Source: Mucilaginibacter gossypiicola (GTDB lineage: Bacteria > Bacteroidota > Bacteroidia > Sphingobacteriales > Sphingobacteriaceae). From it: a DNA stretch of 64,000 bases. Below the pieces are notes generated by a model. It had not been told where the DNA came from. It saw nothing but the letters and a program-made list of their open reading frames with translations, and did no database searches. The stretch's first letter is position 1; each line of letters opens with the position of its first letter. The stretch covers positions 496,001 to 560,000 of the forward strand of contig NZ_FOCL01000001.1 in the NCBI RefSeq assembly GCF_900110105.1, in the 5' to 3' direction. Positions 44,385 to 53,153 of the stretch are shown piece by piece. Position numbers and translations under genes: made by a program.

Positions 44385-44861
44385 ATGAAAAAGATATTTT
44401 TAACAATAGCAACCGCAGCATTATTTACCGTTAACGCTTTCGCCGATGGTGGCAAAAAATCTGACGGTGGTACAAACGTTTCTTACATCGCATTACACGG
44501 CTTTACTGCTGATTTTGCTGAAGCTACTGACGTTAACTGGACAGTAACTAAAAACGTACAAAAAGCTACTTTTACTGTTGATGGCGTTCAAAAAACTGCT
44601 TTCTACAACTTGCAAGGTGAATTTTTAGGTACAACTCAACGTGTTGACAACAAAGCTATCCCTGCAAAAGCTCTTCAACAAATCAACAACGAGTACAAAG
44701 GTTACGCAGTAGGCGAAGTTATCGTTTACCAGGCTAACACTTCAATCAATGACGCTATCGAGCCAACTTCATACTTTGTTGACTTGAAAAACGACAAACA
44801 CGAAGTTTTGGTAAGAATCACTCAACAAGCTAACATTGAGTTTTTCCAACAAGTGAAATAA
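44385..44861 (+). CDS. Secreted PepSY-like protein, apparently highly expressed
   Basis: A 158-residue protein with an SpI signal (MKKIFLTIATAALFTVNAFA, cleaved before DGG). The mature part is an alpha/beta repeat type: FTADFAEATDVNWTVTKNVQ and KALQQINNEYKGYAVGEVIV are the pattern of Bacteroidota periplasmic PepSY-like (BLIP-fold) proteins. Codon use is strikingly biased (Asn AAC, Ala GCT, Ile ATC, Tyr TAC, Thr ACT), unlike neighbouring genes, which points to strong expression. It has its own promoter and a strong terminator. The role is unknown, probably periplasmic binding. Confidence 0.75.
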   Translation: MKKIFLTIATAALFTVNAFADGGKKSDGGTNVSYIALHGFTADFAEATDVNWTVTKNVQKATFTVDGVQKTAFYNLQGEFLGTTQRVDNKAIPAKALQQINNEYKGYAVGEVIVYQANTSINDAIEPTSYFVDLKNDKHEVLVRITQQANIEFFQQVK

Positions 44862-44884
44862 TTTCCGAAAAATTATAACAATTG

Positions 44885-44917
44885 AAAGCCGTCCTAAATA
44901 TCAGGACGGCTTTTTTT
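44885..44917 (+). terminator. Strong intrinsic terminator
   Basis: AAAGCCGTCCT, a 7-base loop, AGGACGGC and seven T, 23 bases after the stop codon. Confidence 0.93.
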
Positions 44918-45012
44918 ATGATTAAAAATCACGTTTTTATGTCATAAAACGCCATTTTATAAAACAAAAACGCTGTTTTCGCCTTTTAAATATTAATTAA
45001 TATTTAGTTAGT

Positions 45013-47220
45013 ATGTCGAAAACAATAATTGTATCAAACCGCTTACCCGTTAAAATTTCCAAAACTGATGGTGCCTATCATTCATCACCAAGCGAGGGAG
45101 GATTAGCTACCGGTTTAGGTTCAATATATAAACAGGGCAATAATGTGTGGATAGGGTGGCCCGGAATAGAAATAGCCGAACAGGAAGATAAAGATCAGGT
45201 TACCAAAGAATTAAAAGAACTGAGCCTGATCCCTGTTTTTTTAGATCAGGAAGAAATAAATCAATATTACGAAGGTTTTAGCAACGAGGTTTTATGGCCT
45301 GTTTTCCATTATTATGCATCAACATATGCTGCATACAAACAATCAAACTGGGATTATTATAAGGCTGTAAACAAAAAATTCAGGGACATTATCCTGAGCA
45401 TTGCCGAGCCGGGCGATGTGATTTGGATTCATGATTACCAGTTACTTTTACTGCCCCAGCTTGTACGACAGGAAATGCCGGATGTATCTATCGGATTTTT
45501 CCTGCACATTCCTTTTCCATCAAACGAAATGTTCCGGCTTATCCCATGGCGTTCGGAATTATTGGAAGGTATACTTGGCGCAGACCTCATTGGTTTACAT
45601 ACCTTTGATGATGTACGCCACTTTTTGGGAGCCGCCACACGCTTGCTCCCCGTGTCGTCAAGTGCCAATATTATAAGCAACGGCGAACGTTCGGTTGTTG
45701 TTGAATCATTCCCGATGGGTATCGATGAAAAAAGATATTCGTCACTACCTTTGCAAGATGAGGTAAAGGAGCAGATTGAGCTTATTAAAGGGAATTTTCA
45801 AAACAAAAAGCTAATCCTATCTATCGACAGGCTTGATTACAGCAAGGGGATTTTGCAGAGGCTCGAAGCTTTTGAACTGTTGCTTGAACAATGCCCGGAG
45901 TGTATTGAACACATTACACTTTACATGATCGTTGTTCCGTCGAGGGATACCGTTCCGCAATATGCTCACCTTCGTGATGAAATAGATAAAAAAGTGGGTA
46001 AAATCAATGCCCTATACCGAACTATGGATTGGAGCCCAATCCATTACTACTACCGTTCGTTTCCTATTGAAACCCTCTCGGCGCTCTATTATTCGGCCGA
46101 CGTTTGTTTAGTTACCCCCATGCGCGATGGTATGAACCTGGTGAGCAAAGAGTATGTAGCCAGTAGGATAAATAATGACGGCGTGTTGATTATGAGTGAG
46201 ATGGCTGGATCATCTAAAGAGCTTATAGACGCTATAATCGTTAACCCCAACAATACCGGCGAGGTTTGCCGCGCTATTTTGCAAGCCATCAATATGCCGC
46301 TTGAGGAACAACGAAGACGCATGATCCCGATGAGACAGTTAGTTGCAAAATTCAATACATCACACTGGGTTAAAATTTTTATGGATAGGCTGAAAGAGGT
46401 GAAACTCATGCAACGTTCCATGCAGGCCAGGCACGTAAGCAACACAACTGAACAAAGTATCATTAACCGTTATATCAAAACTAAAAAGCGCATCATCTTT
46501 TTAGATTATGACGGCACGCTCGTGAATTTTAAATCAAACATAGACCAGGCCAGTCCGGATAAGGAGCTATATAACATCATTAATAAACTTGCAGAAGATC
46601 CTGCCAATCAACTTGTTTTGATTAGCGGCAGAAAGCATGAAAACCTCGATGATTGGTTTGCGGGCAATGATATTTATCTTATTGCCGAACATGGATCATG
46701 GTTTAAGCAGCAGGGCACTTCGTGGCATAAAATAGGAGGGCTTAGCGATCAATGGAAACACGACATTTACCCGATACTGGAAACTTATGTAGACCGCACT
46801 CCGGGTTCGTTCATTGAAGAAAAAACCTATTCATTGGTTTGGCATTACCGCAAAGCACAGGCAGGGCTTGGCGAACTGAGGGCCAACGAGCTCATGAACA
46901 ACCTAAAATACCTTGCGAGCGATAAAGGATTACAATTGTTAGCAGGGGATAAAGTATTGGAGGTGAAGAACATGGATATCAATAAAGGTAAAGCCGCTTT
47001 AACACTTACCGAAGGCCGGGACTATGACTTTATTATAGCTTTCGGCGATGATTATACCGACGAAGATATCTTTAAAGCCCTGCCTGAGAGTGCTATAACC
47101 ATTAAAGTTGGCAGTAATCTTTCGGCAGCAAAATTTTATCTGCGCAATCCAACCGAGGTAAGGAAGTTACTTACCAGTTTTGCTAAGTATACACCGGTAG
47201 AAGAGAGTACGCAAGTGTAG
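45013..47220 (+). CDS. otsAB: Trehalose-6-phosphate synthase/phosphatase fusion
   Basis: A 735-residue bifunctional enzyme. The N-terminal GT20 synthase (about 1-470) makes trehalose 6-phosphate from UDP-glucose and glucose 6-phosphate. Landmarks are VSNRLPVKI, WIHDYQLLLLPQLVR, HIPFPSNEMFR, LSIDRLDYSKGILQRLEAFE and TPMRDGMNLVSKEYVA. The C-terminal HAD phosphatase starts with FLDYDGTLV (Asp498, Asp500) and ends with FGDDYTDEDIFKALPE. A single polypeptide does both steps, common in Bacteroidota. A glycoside hydrolase 15 gene follows in convergent orientation, making this a trehalose locus. Confidence 0.96.
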   Translation: MSKTIIVSNRLPVKISKTDGAYHSSPSEGGLATGLGSIYKQGNNVWIGWPGIEIAEQEDKDQVTKELKELSLIPVFLDQEEINQYYEGFSNEVLWPVFHYYASTYAAYKQSNWDYYKAVNKKFRDIILSIAEPGDVIWIHDYQLLLLPQLVRQEMPDVSIGFFLHIPFPSNEMFRLIPWRSELLEGILGADLIGLHTFDDVRHFLGAATRLLPVSSSANIISNGERSVVVESFPMGIDEKRYSSLPLQDEVKEQIELIKGNFQNKKLILSIDRLDYSKGILQRLEAFELLLEQCPECIEHITLYMIVVPSRDTVPQYAHLRDEIDKKVGKINALYRTMDWSPIHYYYRSFPIETLSALYYSADVCLVTPMRDGMNLVSKEYVASRINNDGVLIMSEMAGSSKELIDAIIVNPNNTGEVCRAILQAINMPLEEQRRRMIPMRQLVAKFNTSHWVKIFMDRLKEVKLMQRSMQARHVSNTTEQSIINRYIKTKKRIIFLDYDGTLVNFKSNIDQASPDKELYNIINKLAEDPANQLVLISGRKHENLDDWFAGNDIYLIAEHGSWFKQQGTSWHKIGGLSDQWKHDIYPILETYVDRTPGSFIEEKTYSLVWHYRKAQAGLGELRANELMNNLKYLASDKGLQLLAGDKVLEVKNMDINKGKAALTLTEGRDYDFIIAFGDDYTDEDIFKALPESAITIKVGSNLSAAKFYLRNPTEVRKLLTSFAKYTPVEESTQV

Positions 47221-47238
47221 AACATTATCTTTTTAATG

Positions 47239-47278
47239 GAAGCCCGGTTGACTGCGTAAGTCATTCGGGCTTCTTTAT
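47239..47278 (+). terminator. Terminator after otsAB
   Basis: GAAGCCCG and CGGGCTTC pair around an inner GACT/AGTC stem, followed by TTTATTT. It begins 19 bases after the stop. Confidence 0.75.
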
Positions 47279-47333
47279 TTAATAACCAAATTGAGTTTCA
47301 TTTAAGCCGCATAAGATGTGTAATAAAAATAAA

Positions 47334-47439
47334 AAAGCGTCATTGCTGTAAGGTACGAAGCAATCCCCGACTTTAAAGGGCGAACCTGTATAACTGCTCT
47401 GCCTATTGGGGATTGCTTCGTACCTCGCAATGACGCTTT
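47334..47439. repeat. Long hairpin repeat, arms about 32-35 bases
   Basis: The left arm starts AAAGCGTCATTGC and contains AGGTACGAAGCAATCCCC (to 47368). The right arm 47408-47439 is the inverse with a small mismatch near the base. This sequence type (CGTCATTGCGAGGTACGAAGCAATC) recurs across Bacteroidota genomes and gives the false peptide ASLRGTKQS in many annotated ORFs. It resembles a MITE. Confidence 0.75.
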
Positions 47440-47453
47440 AAAAATTATTGTCC

Positions 47454-47521
47454 CATCAGGGTCTCTCGCAGAGGACCCTGATGTATGCGCCAGGTTAATT
47501 CGCCGTTTCGAATATCCTGGC
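47454..47521. repeat. Two further tight hairpins in the same cluster
   Basis: CATCAGGGTC with inverse GACCCTGATG spans 47454-47483, a nearly unbroken stem around CGC. GCCAGG with CCTGGC at 47489-47521 encloses an inner ATTCG/CGAAT stem. Both lie between the long hairpin and the next palindrome. Confidence 0.6.
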
Positions 47522-47592
47522 AAATGTTTAGAACCCGGTGAGCCTAAGAGGCCTCTGCTATAGACCCTAAGGAAACTTGAACAGTGCAATCC

Positions 47593-47625
47593 AGCCTTAC
47601 GAAGTTTTTAAAACTTCGTAAGGCT
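47593..47625. repeat. Perfect 33-base palindrome
   Basis: AGCCTTACGAAGTTTT, one base, then the exact inverse. It lies 38 bases from the GH15 stop on the minus strand. No T-run follows on that strand, so it is a repeat or 3' stabiliser more than a terminator. Confidence 0.6.
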
Positions 47626-47663
47626 TATTCGCTATTAATTTTACATAAAAGGAGATCAAACCC

Positions 47664-49448
47664 TTACAAAAATATCGGCCTGTCCAATTTCATAGCAATC
47701 CGGTAAGCGGCATTCATTAATCCTACATGGCTGTAAGCCTGTGGGAAATTGCCCCATTGGCTGCCGTCTTCCTCATCAACATCCTCACTAAACAGCAACA
47801 GGTGATTAGAATATTGCAGCAGGTTTCCGAACTCTCGCTGGGCATCATCTAACCTGCCAACAGCCGCCAGCGCCTCCACATACCAAAATGCGCAGATCAG
47901 GAAAGTAGTTTTCGGTTTACCAAAATCATCGGCATATAAATACCTGTAAAATAATCCATTAGGTGTTTTTAGCTCTTTCTCCAGTGCAGCTAAGTGATCT
48001 TTTGCTTTTTGCGAAGCGGGATCAAGATAATTCATCATAATAAGCTGTAAAGTACTGGCATCAAGATTACTGCTTCCGGCAGAATTGGTGTAAACTTTCC
48101 TCACGGGATCATAGCAACTTTCAATATGTGCAGCTGCGCGCTCTTTCAGAGATAACGCCTTATCAATCAGCTCCTGATTTTGGATAGTACGTGCCATTTT
48201 TTCGGCGGCAGATGCGCCTGCCCACTGAAACAGGTTACTGTAACAGTGGATATTAGCCATGTTTCTAAACTCCCATATTCCTGCATCTTTTTCGTCGATG
48301 GTATGTTCAATCTTGTTTAGCAAAAATTCAACCCAATGTACCGAATCCTTACGCTCTGAAAACACAAAACGATGATCTGTATACAATGGAAGCAGGGAGA
48401 TCAATACCTGGCCGTAAATGTCATTTTGTATGTGTTCAGAGGCTTGATTACCAACGCGTACCGGCTGGTTACCCATGTATCCTGCCAAATCACTTAAAAC
48501 ATTTTCTACAAGGTCCTTTTTACCGGTAATGCCATAAAGCGGCTGGTAACGCTCCATTTCTGAAAAAGTGATGTCGGTAACATAGCTGAAATACTTTTCC
48601 ATCTCTTCAAAATGACCGATGTGGTTTAGCGCGGTTATTACATAGTAGGTATCGCGCAGCCAGCAATAGCGATAATCCCAGTTGCGGCCACTTCCCGGCG
48701 ATTCGGGTAAACTGGTGGTACTTGCTGCTATAATGGCGCCGGTATCTTCAAATTGATGTATTTTAAGGGCCAGGGCCGAGCGGATAACAAATGGCTGAAA
48801 ATAGGTGGCAATTGATGAGTGCTTGATCCATGTGCGCCAGTATTGCACTGTTTCGGCCAGGAAACGATCGGCAGTACTAATAAGCGGGGCTTCAAGCGGT
48901 TCACCATAAGTCATGACCAGGTATTTGGTTTCGTTAAGCACAAATGCCTGCTCGTCAAAAATATAACTGACCGGAATATTGGTGGTAAGGCGGATGTTTT
49001 CTTCGCCGCCCTGGTATTGGATATGATTGCTGCCGCGGTTCACGCTAAGTTTAATGGCGCCGTATTCGGATACTGGCTCACATTTAACAATGATCCTCGG
49101 CGAGCCTTCAATAGCTTCAATTTTCCTGATCAGCATCAGTGGTTTATAATATCGCTGATGTTGGTAAAAGCGTGGTGCAAAATCGGTTATCCGGTATTTG
49201 CCGCCACTTTCAGGACTGATTTCAGTAATTAAAATATTGGTATTTTCAAGGTAATGCTGCTGTGTAGTAAATTCGCCTTCCGGGCGAATGGAAAATTCGC
49301 CTCCTTTATCTTTATCAAGCAAGCCGCCAAAAATAAAGGTACTGTCAAATCGCGGCCAGCAAAGCCAGTCTACATTGGTGTTTTTATTAATATGGGCTAA
49401 AAAGGCGCAATTGCCAATTATTCCGGTATCATAGGTGTGTTTGCTCAT
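47664..49448 (-). CDS. Glycoside hydrolase family 15 protein
   Basis: A 594-residue cytoplasmic enzyme. The ATG at 49448 (MSKHTYDTGIIGNC) is preferred over an in-frame ATG 12 codons upstream. The N-terminal beta-sandwich opens NCAFLAHINKNTNVDWLCW. The (alpha/alpha)6 barrel has SGRNWDYRYCWLRDTYYVI, the GH15 hallmark, and the end has LFSEDVDEEDGSQWGNFPQA with the catalytic acid region. GH15 includes glucoamylases and trehalases. Beside otsAB a trehalase role is likely but not proven. It is convergent with otsAB, separated by the repeat cluster. Confidence 0.9.
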   Translation of the reverse strand: MSKHTYDTGIIGNCAFLAHINKNTNVDWLCWPRFDSTFIFGGLLDKDKGGEFSIRPEGEFTTQQHYLENTNILITEISPESGGKYRITDFAPRFYQHQRYYKPLMLIRKIEAIEGSPRIIVKCEPVSEYGAIKLSVNRGSNHIQYQGGEENIRLTTNIPVSYIFDEQAFVLNETKYLVMTYGEPLEAPLISTADRFLAETVQYWRTWIKHSSIATYFQPFVIRSALALKIHQFEDTGAIIAASTTSLPESPGSGRNWDYRYCWLRDTYYVITALNHIGHFEEMEKYFSYVTDITFSEMERYQPLYGITGKKDLVENVLSDLAGYMGNQPVRVGNQASEHIQNDIYGQVLISLLPLYTDHRFVFSERKDSVHWVEFLLNKIEHTIDEKDAGIWEFRNMANIHCYSNLFQWAGASAAEKMARTIQNQELIDKALSLKERAAAHIESCYDPVRKVYTNSAGSSNLDASTLQLIMMNYLDPASQKAKDHLAALEKELKTPNGLFYRYLYADDFGKPKTTFLICAFWYVEALAAVGRLDDAQREFGNLLQYSNHLLLFSEDVDEEDGSQWGNFPQAYSHVGLMNAAYRIAMKLDRPIFL

Positions 49449-49529
49449 GGATAGCTGTTTGTTTATTTCAAACTTCAACAACACAGCCTTTGTAATGTTG
49501 GCGTAAATAATATGATTATTTAAAGTTTG

Positions 49530-49562
49530 TTTGCATTTGTTTAGGAATGTATAGTAACTTAG
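49530..49562 (+). promoter_or_regulatory. Promoter of the peroxiredoxin gene
   Basis: TTTG at 49530-49533, 21 bases, TAACTTAG at 49555-49562, one mismatch to TAnnTTTG. Transcription would begin about 25 bases before the ATG. Confidence 0.5.
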
Positions 49563-49595
49563 TCGTATAAAATTACAATCAAAAATCTATCAATT

Positions 49596-50231
49596 ATGAG
49601 TTTAAGACTGGGCGATAAAGCACCGAACTTTAAGGCAAAAACATCAGAAGGCGAAATTGACTTTTACGAATATTTAGGTGATAGCTGGGGCGTATTATTC
49701 TCGCACCCTGGTGATTATACGCCTGTATGTACTACCGAACTTGGCAAAACTGCGGCTTTAAAAGACGAGTTCACCAAACGTAATGTTAAAGTATTAGCGC
49801 TTAGCGTTGACTCGGTAGAGTCACACCACGGCTGGATCCAGGATATTAACGAAACACAGGGTGTTGAAGTTAACTTCCCGATCATTGCCGATGAAGACCG
49901 TAAAATTTCTGAAGCTTATGATATGATCCACCCAAATGCTTCGGTAAATGCAACGGTGCGTTCATTGTTCATTATAGGCCCTGATAAAGCAGTTAAGCTG
50001 ATCATTACCTATCCTGCATCAACCGGTCGTAATTTCCAGGAGATTTTAAGGGTGATTGATTCGCTGCAGTTAACCGCTAATTACAGCGTAGCTACACCGG
50101 CCGACTGGAAGGAAGGGGAGGATGTAGTTGTAGTGCCTGCAATTAAAACTGAAGATATCCCTGCCAAATTTCCAAAGGGTTTTACAGCAGTTAAACCTTA
50201 TTTGCGCCTGACACCGCAACCAAATAAATAA
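49596..50231 (+). CDS. 1-Cys peroxiredoxin (Prx6 type)
   Basis: A 211-residue thiol peroxidase that reduces hydrogen peroxide and organic peroxides. The peroxidatic cysteine is Cys45 in SHPGDYTPVCTTE. No other cysteine is present, so it is a true 1-Cys type needing an outside reductant. The C-terminal extension (ATPADWKEGEDVVVVPAIK, FPKGFTAVKPYLR) is typical of the Prx6 group. The length is normal. It has its own promoter; a cold-shock gene with a separate promoter follows. Confidence 0.95.
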   Translation: MSLRLGDKAPNFKAKTSEGEIDFYEYLGDSWGVLFSHPGDYTPVCTTELGKTAALKDEFTKRNVKVLALSVDSVESHHGWIQDINETQGVEVNFPIIADEDRKISEAYDMIHPNASVNATVRSLFIIGPDKAVKLIITYPASTGRNFQEILRVIDSLQLTANYSVATPADWKEGEDVVVVPAIKTEDIPAKFPKGFTAVKPYLRLTPQPNK

Positions 50232-50236
50232 TTTTA

Positions 50237-50266
50237 TTTGGTTTATTTAATAATTTTATATATTTG
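50237..50266 (+). promoter_or_regulatory. Promoter of the cold-shock gene
   Basis: TTTG at 50237-50240, 18 bases, perfect TATATTTG at 50259-50266. The transcript would have a leader of roughly 100 bases before the cold-shock ATG, the kind of 5' region that regulates such genes by temperature-dependent folding. Confidence 0.6.
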
Positions 50267-50371
50267 AGGGAAGCGGGATATCTATTCCTTCTGAACATAT
50301 AAACCTATTTTATTTTTCAGTTTGGTTTTAGTTGATCTTAACACGAATTTTTTATTACGATTATTATAATT

Positions 50372-50569
50372 ATGAAAACTGGAAAAGTAAAATGGTTTAA
50401 CACACAGAAAGGTTATGGCTTTATAATTACCGAAGAAGGTAAAGATCTTTTTGTACACTTTAAAGACGTTCAGGGCGGCGTAAATGCTATAAAGGACAAC
50501 GACAGCGTTACATACGATGTTGAAGAAGGAAGAAAAGGATTACAGGCAGTTAACGTGAAAAAGGTATAA
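50372..50569 (+). CDS. Cold-shock (CspA-type) RNA-binding protein
   Basis: A 65-residue five-strand beta barrel that binds single-stranded RNA and DNA. RNP1 is KGYGFI (residues 13-18), RNP2 is LFVHF (28-32), and the N terminus KTGKVKWFNTQKGYGF is classic. The length is normal. It has its own promoter, a leader of about 100 bases and a terminator, so it is monocistronic. Confidence 0.96.
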   Translation: MKTGKVKWFNTQKGYGFIITEEGKDLFVHFKDVQGGVNAIKDNDSVTYDVEEGRKGLQAVNVKKV

Positions 50570-50601
50570 ATATATAAAGTTATTGAACAACATTTACTCA
50601 C

Positions 50602-50630
50602 AAAACCTCTGCTTCAACAGGGGTTTTTTT
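50602..50630 (+). terminator. Intrinsic terminator
   Basis: AAACCTCTG, CTTCAA loop, CAGGGGTTT then T-run (one G-T pair in the stem), about 30 bases after the cold-shock stop. Confidence 0.85.
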
Positions 50631-50694
50631 GTGCTCATTTTTTTGCTTTTATCTGCGTAAATCTCCTACATTAGCCAACCAATTTTTATAGTTT

Positions 50695-51927
50695 ATGACC
50701 GATGCTACCAATGCCAAAGTTACAAGGAATGCTATTTTCTTAGTTCTTGTTGCTTCACTGGGCTATTTTGTTGACATATATGATCTCTTGGTTTTTTCGA
50801 TAGTACGAATTCCCAGCCTTAAAGATATTGGCTTAAATGCACAGGAAATAACCGACAAAGGCCAGTTCATTATCAGCATCCAGATGTTTGGTTTGTTGCT
50901 TGGCGGCATCATATGGGGTATTATAGGCGATAAGCTGGGCCGTATTAAAGTGCTTTTCGGTTCGATATTGCTTTACTCTATCGCCAACTTTGCCAATGGC
51001 CTGGTTCATGACGTAAATACCTATGCCATTGTACGATTTATTGCAGGCCTGGGGCTTGCAGGCGAGCTTGGGGCAGGTATTACTTTAGTCAGCGAAACGT
51101 TGAGCAAGGAAAACCGCGGTTACGGAACCATGATGGTTGCTGTTATTGGCTTGTTTGGCGCCACTGCTGCTTATGCGGTAGCTAAATTTGGCTGGCGCAA
51201 TGCATACTTTGTAGGGGGTGGCTTGGGAATTTTATTGTTGCTGCTCCGTGTTGGTACTTTTGAATCGGGCATGTTCAAAAATGTCGAGAACAGTGACGTA
51301 TCCAAAGGCAACATGATCATGTTATTTACTAATTGGGAACGCTTAAAAAAATACCTGTTCTGTATTCTGATAGGCGCACCGCTTTGGTATGTGGTAGGTG
51401 TATTGATCAGTTTTTCGGATAAGTTTGGTGCTGCGTTAGGTGCCAAAACTATTATCAAGCCAGGTGACGGTATATTTTACAGTTATATAGGTATTGCCAT
51501 TGGCGATATTGTTGCTGGCTTGCTGGCCCAGGTTACCAAGTCCCGAAAATTAACCATGGCTGTATTTTTGATTATATCATTAGTTAGTGTTCACTTTTAT
51601 TTAAGCAGCTATGGCATTACTCCTGAAAAATTTGCTGTACTAAGCTTTTTCATGGGCTGTACGGTTGGTTACTGGGCAACATTTGTCACTATCGCCTCCG
51701 AGCAGTTTGGCACCAATATCCGCTCAACAGTTACTACTACCGTTCCTAACTTTGTACGCGGCTCATTAATCCCTATAACTGTAGCATTTAATGCTTTCAA
51801 TGCAAAATATGGGTATATTAAATCTGGGTATATCATGATGGGCATACTCACCGCGGTGGCTCTGTTATCCTTAAGCCAGTTAAAAGAAACTTTTGGTAAG
51901 GATTTGAACTATGTTGAGATAAGCTAA
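50695..51927 (+). CDS. MFS transporter, metabolite:proton symporter-like
   Basis: A 410-residue inner-membrane protein with about 12 spans. The cytoplasmic loop signature between spans 2 and 3 is GDKLGRIKVLFGS. Span 4-5 has RFIAGLGLAGELGAGITLVS, as in the sugar/aromatic acid symporters (SP/MHS type). A central loop of charged residues lies around 205-220 (NWERLKKYLF). The substrate cannot be predicted. It is alone between a terminator and hemF. Confidence 0.88.
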   Translation: MTDATNAKVTRNAIFLVLVASLGYFVDIYDLLVFSIVRIPSLKDIGLNAQEITDKGQFIISIQMFGLLLGGIIWGIIGDKLGRIKVLFGSILLYSIANFANGLVHDVNTYAIVRFIAGLGLAGELGAGITLVSETLSKENRGYGTMMVAVIGLFGATAAYAVAKFGWRNAYFVGGGLGILLLLLRVGTFESGMFKNVENSDVSKGNMIMLFTNWERLKKYLFCILIGAPLWYVVGVLISFSDKFGAALGAKTIIKPGDGIFYSYIGIAIGDIVAGLLAQVTKSRKLTMAVFLIISLVSVHFYLSSYGITPEKFAVLSFFMGCTVGYWATFVTIASEQFGTNIRSTVTTTVPNFVRGSLIPITVAFNAFNAKYGYIKSGYIMMGILTAVALLSLSQLKETFGKDLNYVEIS

Positions 51928-52059
51928 ACCAGCCAGGTGTTCAATTTTTTAAAAACGCGTGTTCCAAAATGCTCCGTTTATCATAAAGCGAAAAATACAA
52001 GCACTGATTATCAGCTAATTGTATTTTATACGGTAAAATAATGAACATTTAAAACGATG

Positions 52060-52072
52060 ACTATCAGATAGT
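52060..52072. repeat. 13-base palindrome in the spacer before hemF
   Basis: ACTATC, A, GATAGT. It lies about 137 bases upstream of the hemF start in a 281-base spacer that otherwise shows no gene. It could be an operator, but palindromes this short occur by chance. Confidence 0.25.
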
Positions 52073-52208
52073 TAATTTTTATCTGGTGTTCATACCTAAA
52101 AAAGTTGAACACTTTCTATTATTGCCTGTTGGATATAGAAGTGTGCATTCCGGCGTTAACAAAAAGGCCATCCATGGCAATTCCCAAAATTCATTACTTT
52201 TACAGCCT

Positions 52209-53123
52209 ATGATCAGCAAAGAACAAATAGCCGAAGATTATAAGCAAATACAGGATGAGATCTGCGCCGCACTTGAACAATTAGATGGCGCAACAAAATT
52301 TGAAGAGGAGCTTTGGGAGCGCGAGGGTGGTGGCGGAGGCCGTACCCGGGTTATTCAGAATGGCAATATCCTTGAAAAGGGCGGGGTTAACTTTTCGGCG
52401 GTTCATGGTCATTTGCCTGATACGATGAAGCGTGCGCTGCAGGTTGAGCAGGACGATTTTTTTGCTACCGGTGTATCTATTGTGATCCATCCCAACCATC
52501 CATTGGTGCCTATCATTCACATGAACATCCGTTATTTTGAAATGCCTTCTACCATGGGCGACAGTCAAAAACCTGTTCGCTGGTTTGGCGGGGGTATTGA
52601 TTTGACCCCACATTACGTCATTGAAGATGATGTCCGTTTTTTTCATGCCGGCCTAAAAGCTGCATGCGATCAATACTATGCCGATTTTTATCCCCGTTTT
52701 AAAAAATGGGCAGATGATTACTTCTTCATCAAACACCGTAACGAAACCCGCGGCATAGGCGGCATATTTTACGACAGGCTCACCGCTAATGATGAGTTGA
52801 GCTGGGAGGATATCTTTGAGTTTTCAAAAACGGTTGGTCGCTCTTTTGCACCAATATATACCGAACTGGTGAACCGCAACAGGGATAAATCATTCACAGA
52901 AGCGCAGCAGCTTTTTCAATACCAGCGCCGCAGCCGTTATGCCGAATTTAACCTGGTTTATGATGCCGGCACCAAATTCGGATTGGAAACAAACGGCAGG
53001 ATTGAGTCGATATTGATGAGCTTGCCGCCTACGGCCAAATGGGTTTATGACTATCATCCGGTAACTGGCAGTGAAGAGGAAAAAACACTATCTTTACTAA
53101 AAAAAGGTATTAACTGGGTATAA
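52209..53123 (+). CDS. hemF: Oxygen-dependent coproporphyrinogen III oxidase
   Basis: A 304-residue enzyme of heme synthesis that decarboxylates coproporphyrinogen III to protoporphyrinogen IX using oxygen. Family landmarks are HPNHPLVPIIHMNIRYFE, WFGGGIDLTPHYV, RGIGGIFYDRL and RRSRYAEFNLVYDAGTKFGL near the C terminus. The ATG at 52209 (MISKEQIAEDYK) is chosen; the 41 extra codons upstream in frame resemble leader DNA and no family member has them. It shows the organism makes heme aerobically. A small exported protein gene follows after 30 bases. Confidence 0.95.
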   Translation: MISKEQIAEDYKQIQDEICAALEQLDGATKFEEELWEREGGGGGRTRVIQNGNILEKGGVNFSAVHGHLPDTMKRALQVEQDDFFATGVSIVIHPNHPLVPIIHMNIRYFEMPSTMGDSQKPVRWFGGGIDLTPHYVIEDDVRFFHAGLKAACDQYYADFYPRFKKWADDYFFIKHRNETRGIGGIFYDRLTANDELSWEDIFEFSKTVGRSFAPIYTELVNRNRDKSFTEAQQLFQYQRRSRYAEFNLVYDAGTKFGLETNGRIESILMSLPPTAKWVYDYHPVTGSEEEKTLSLLKKGINWV

Positions 53124-53153
53124 TCGAAATTTAGCCCGGTACAAACATCATCT

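Noticed and set aside
47302..47589. 95-codon minus-strand ORF between otsAB and GH15
   Set aside because: It is a translation of the hairpin repeats (it contains the telltale ASLRGTKQS) and has no domain or start signal.
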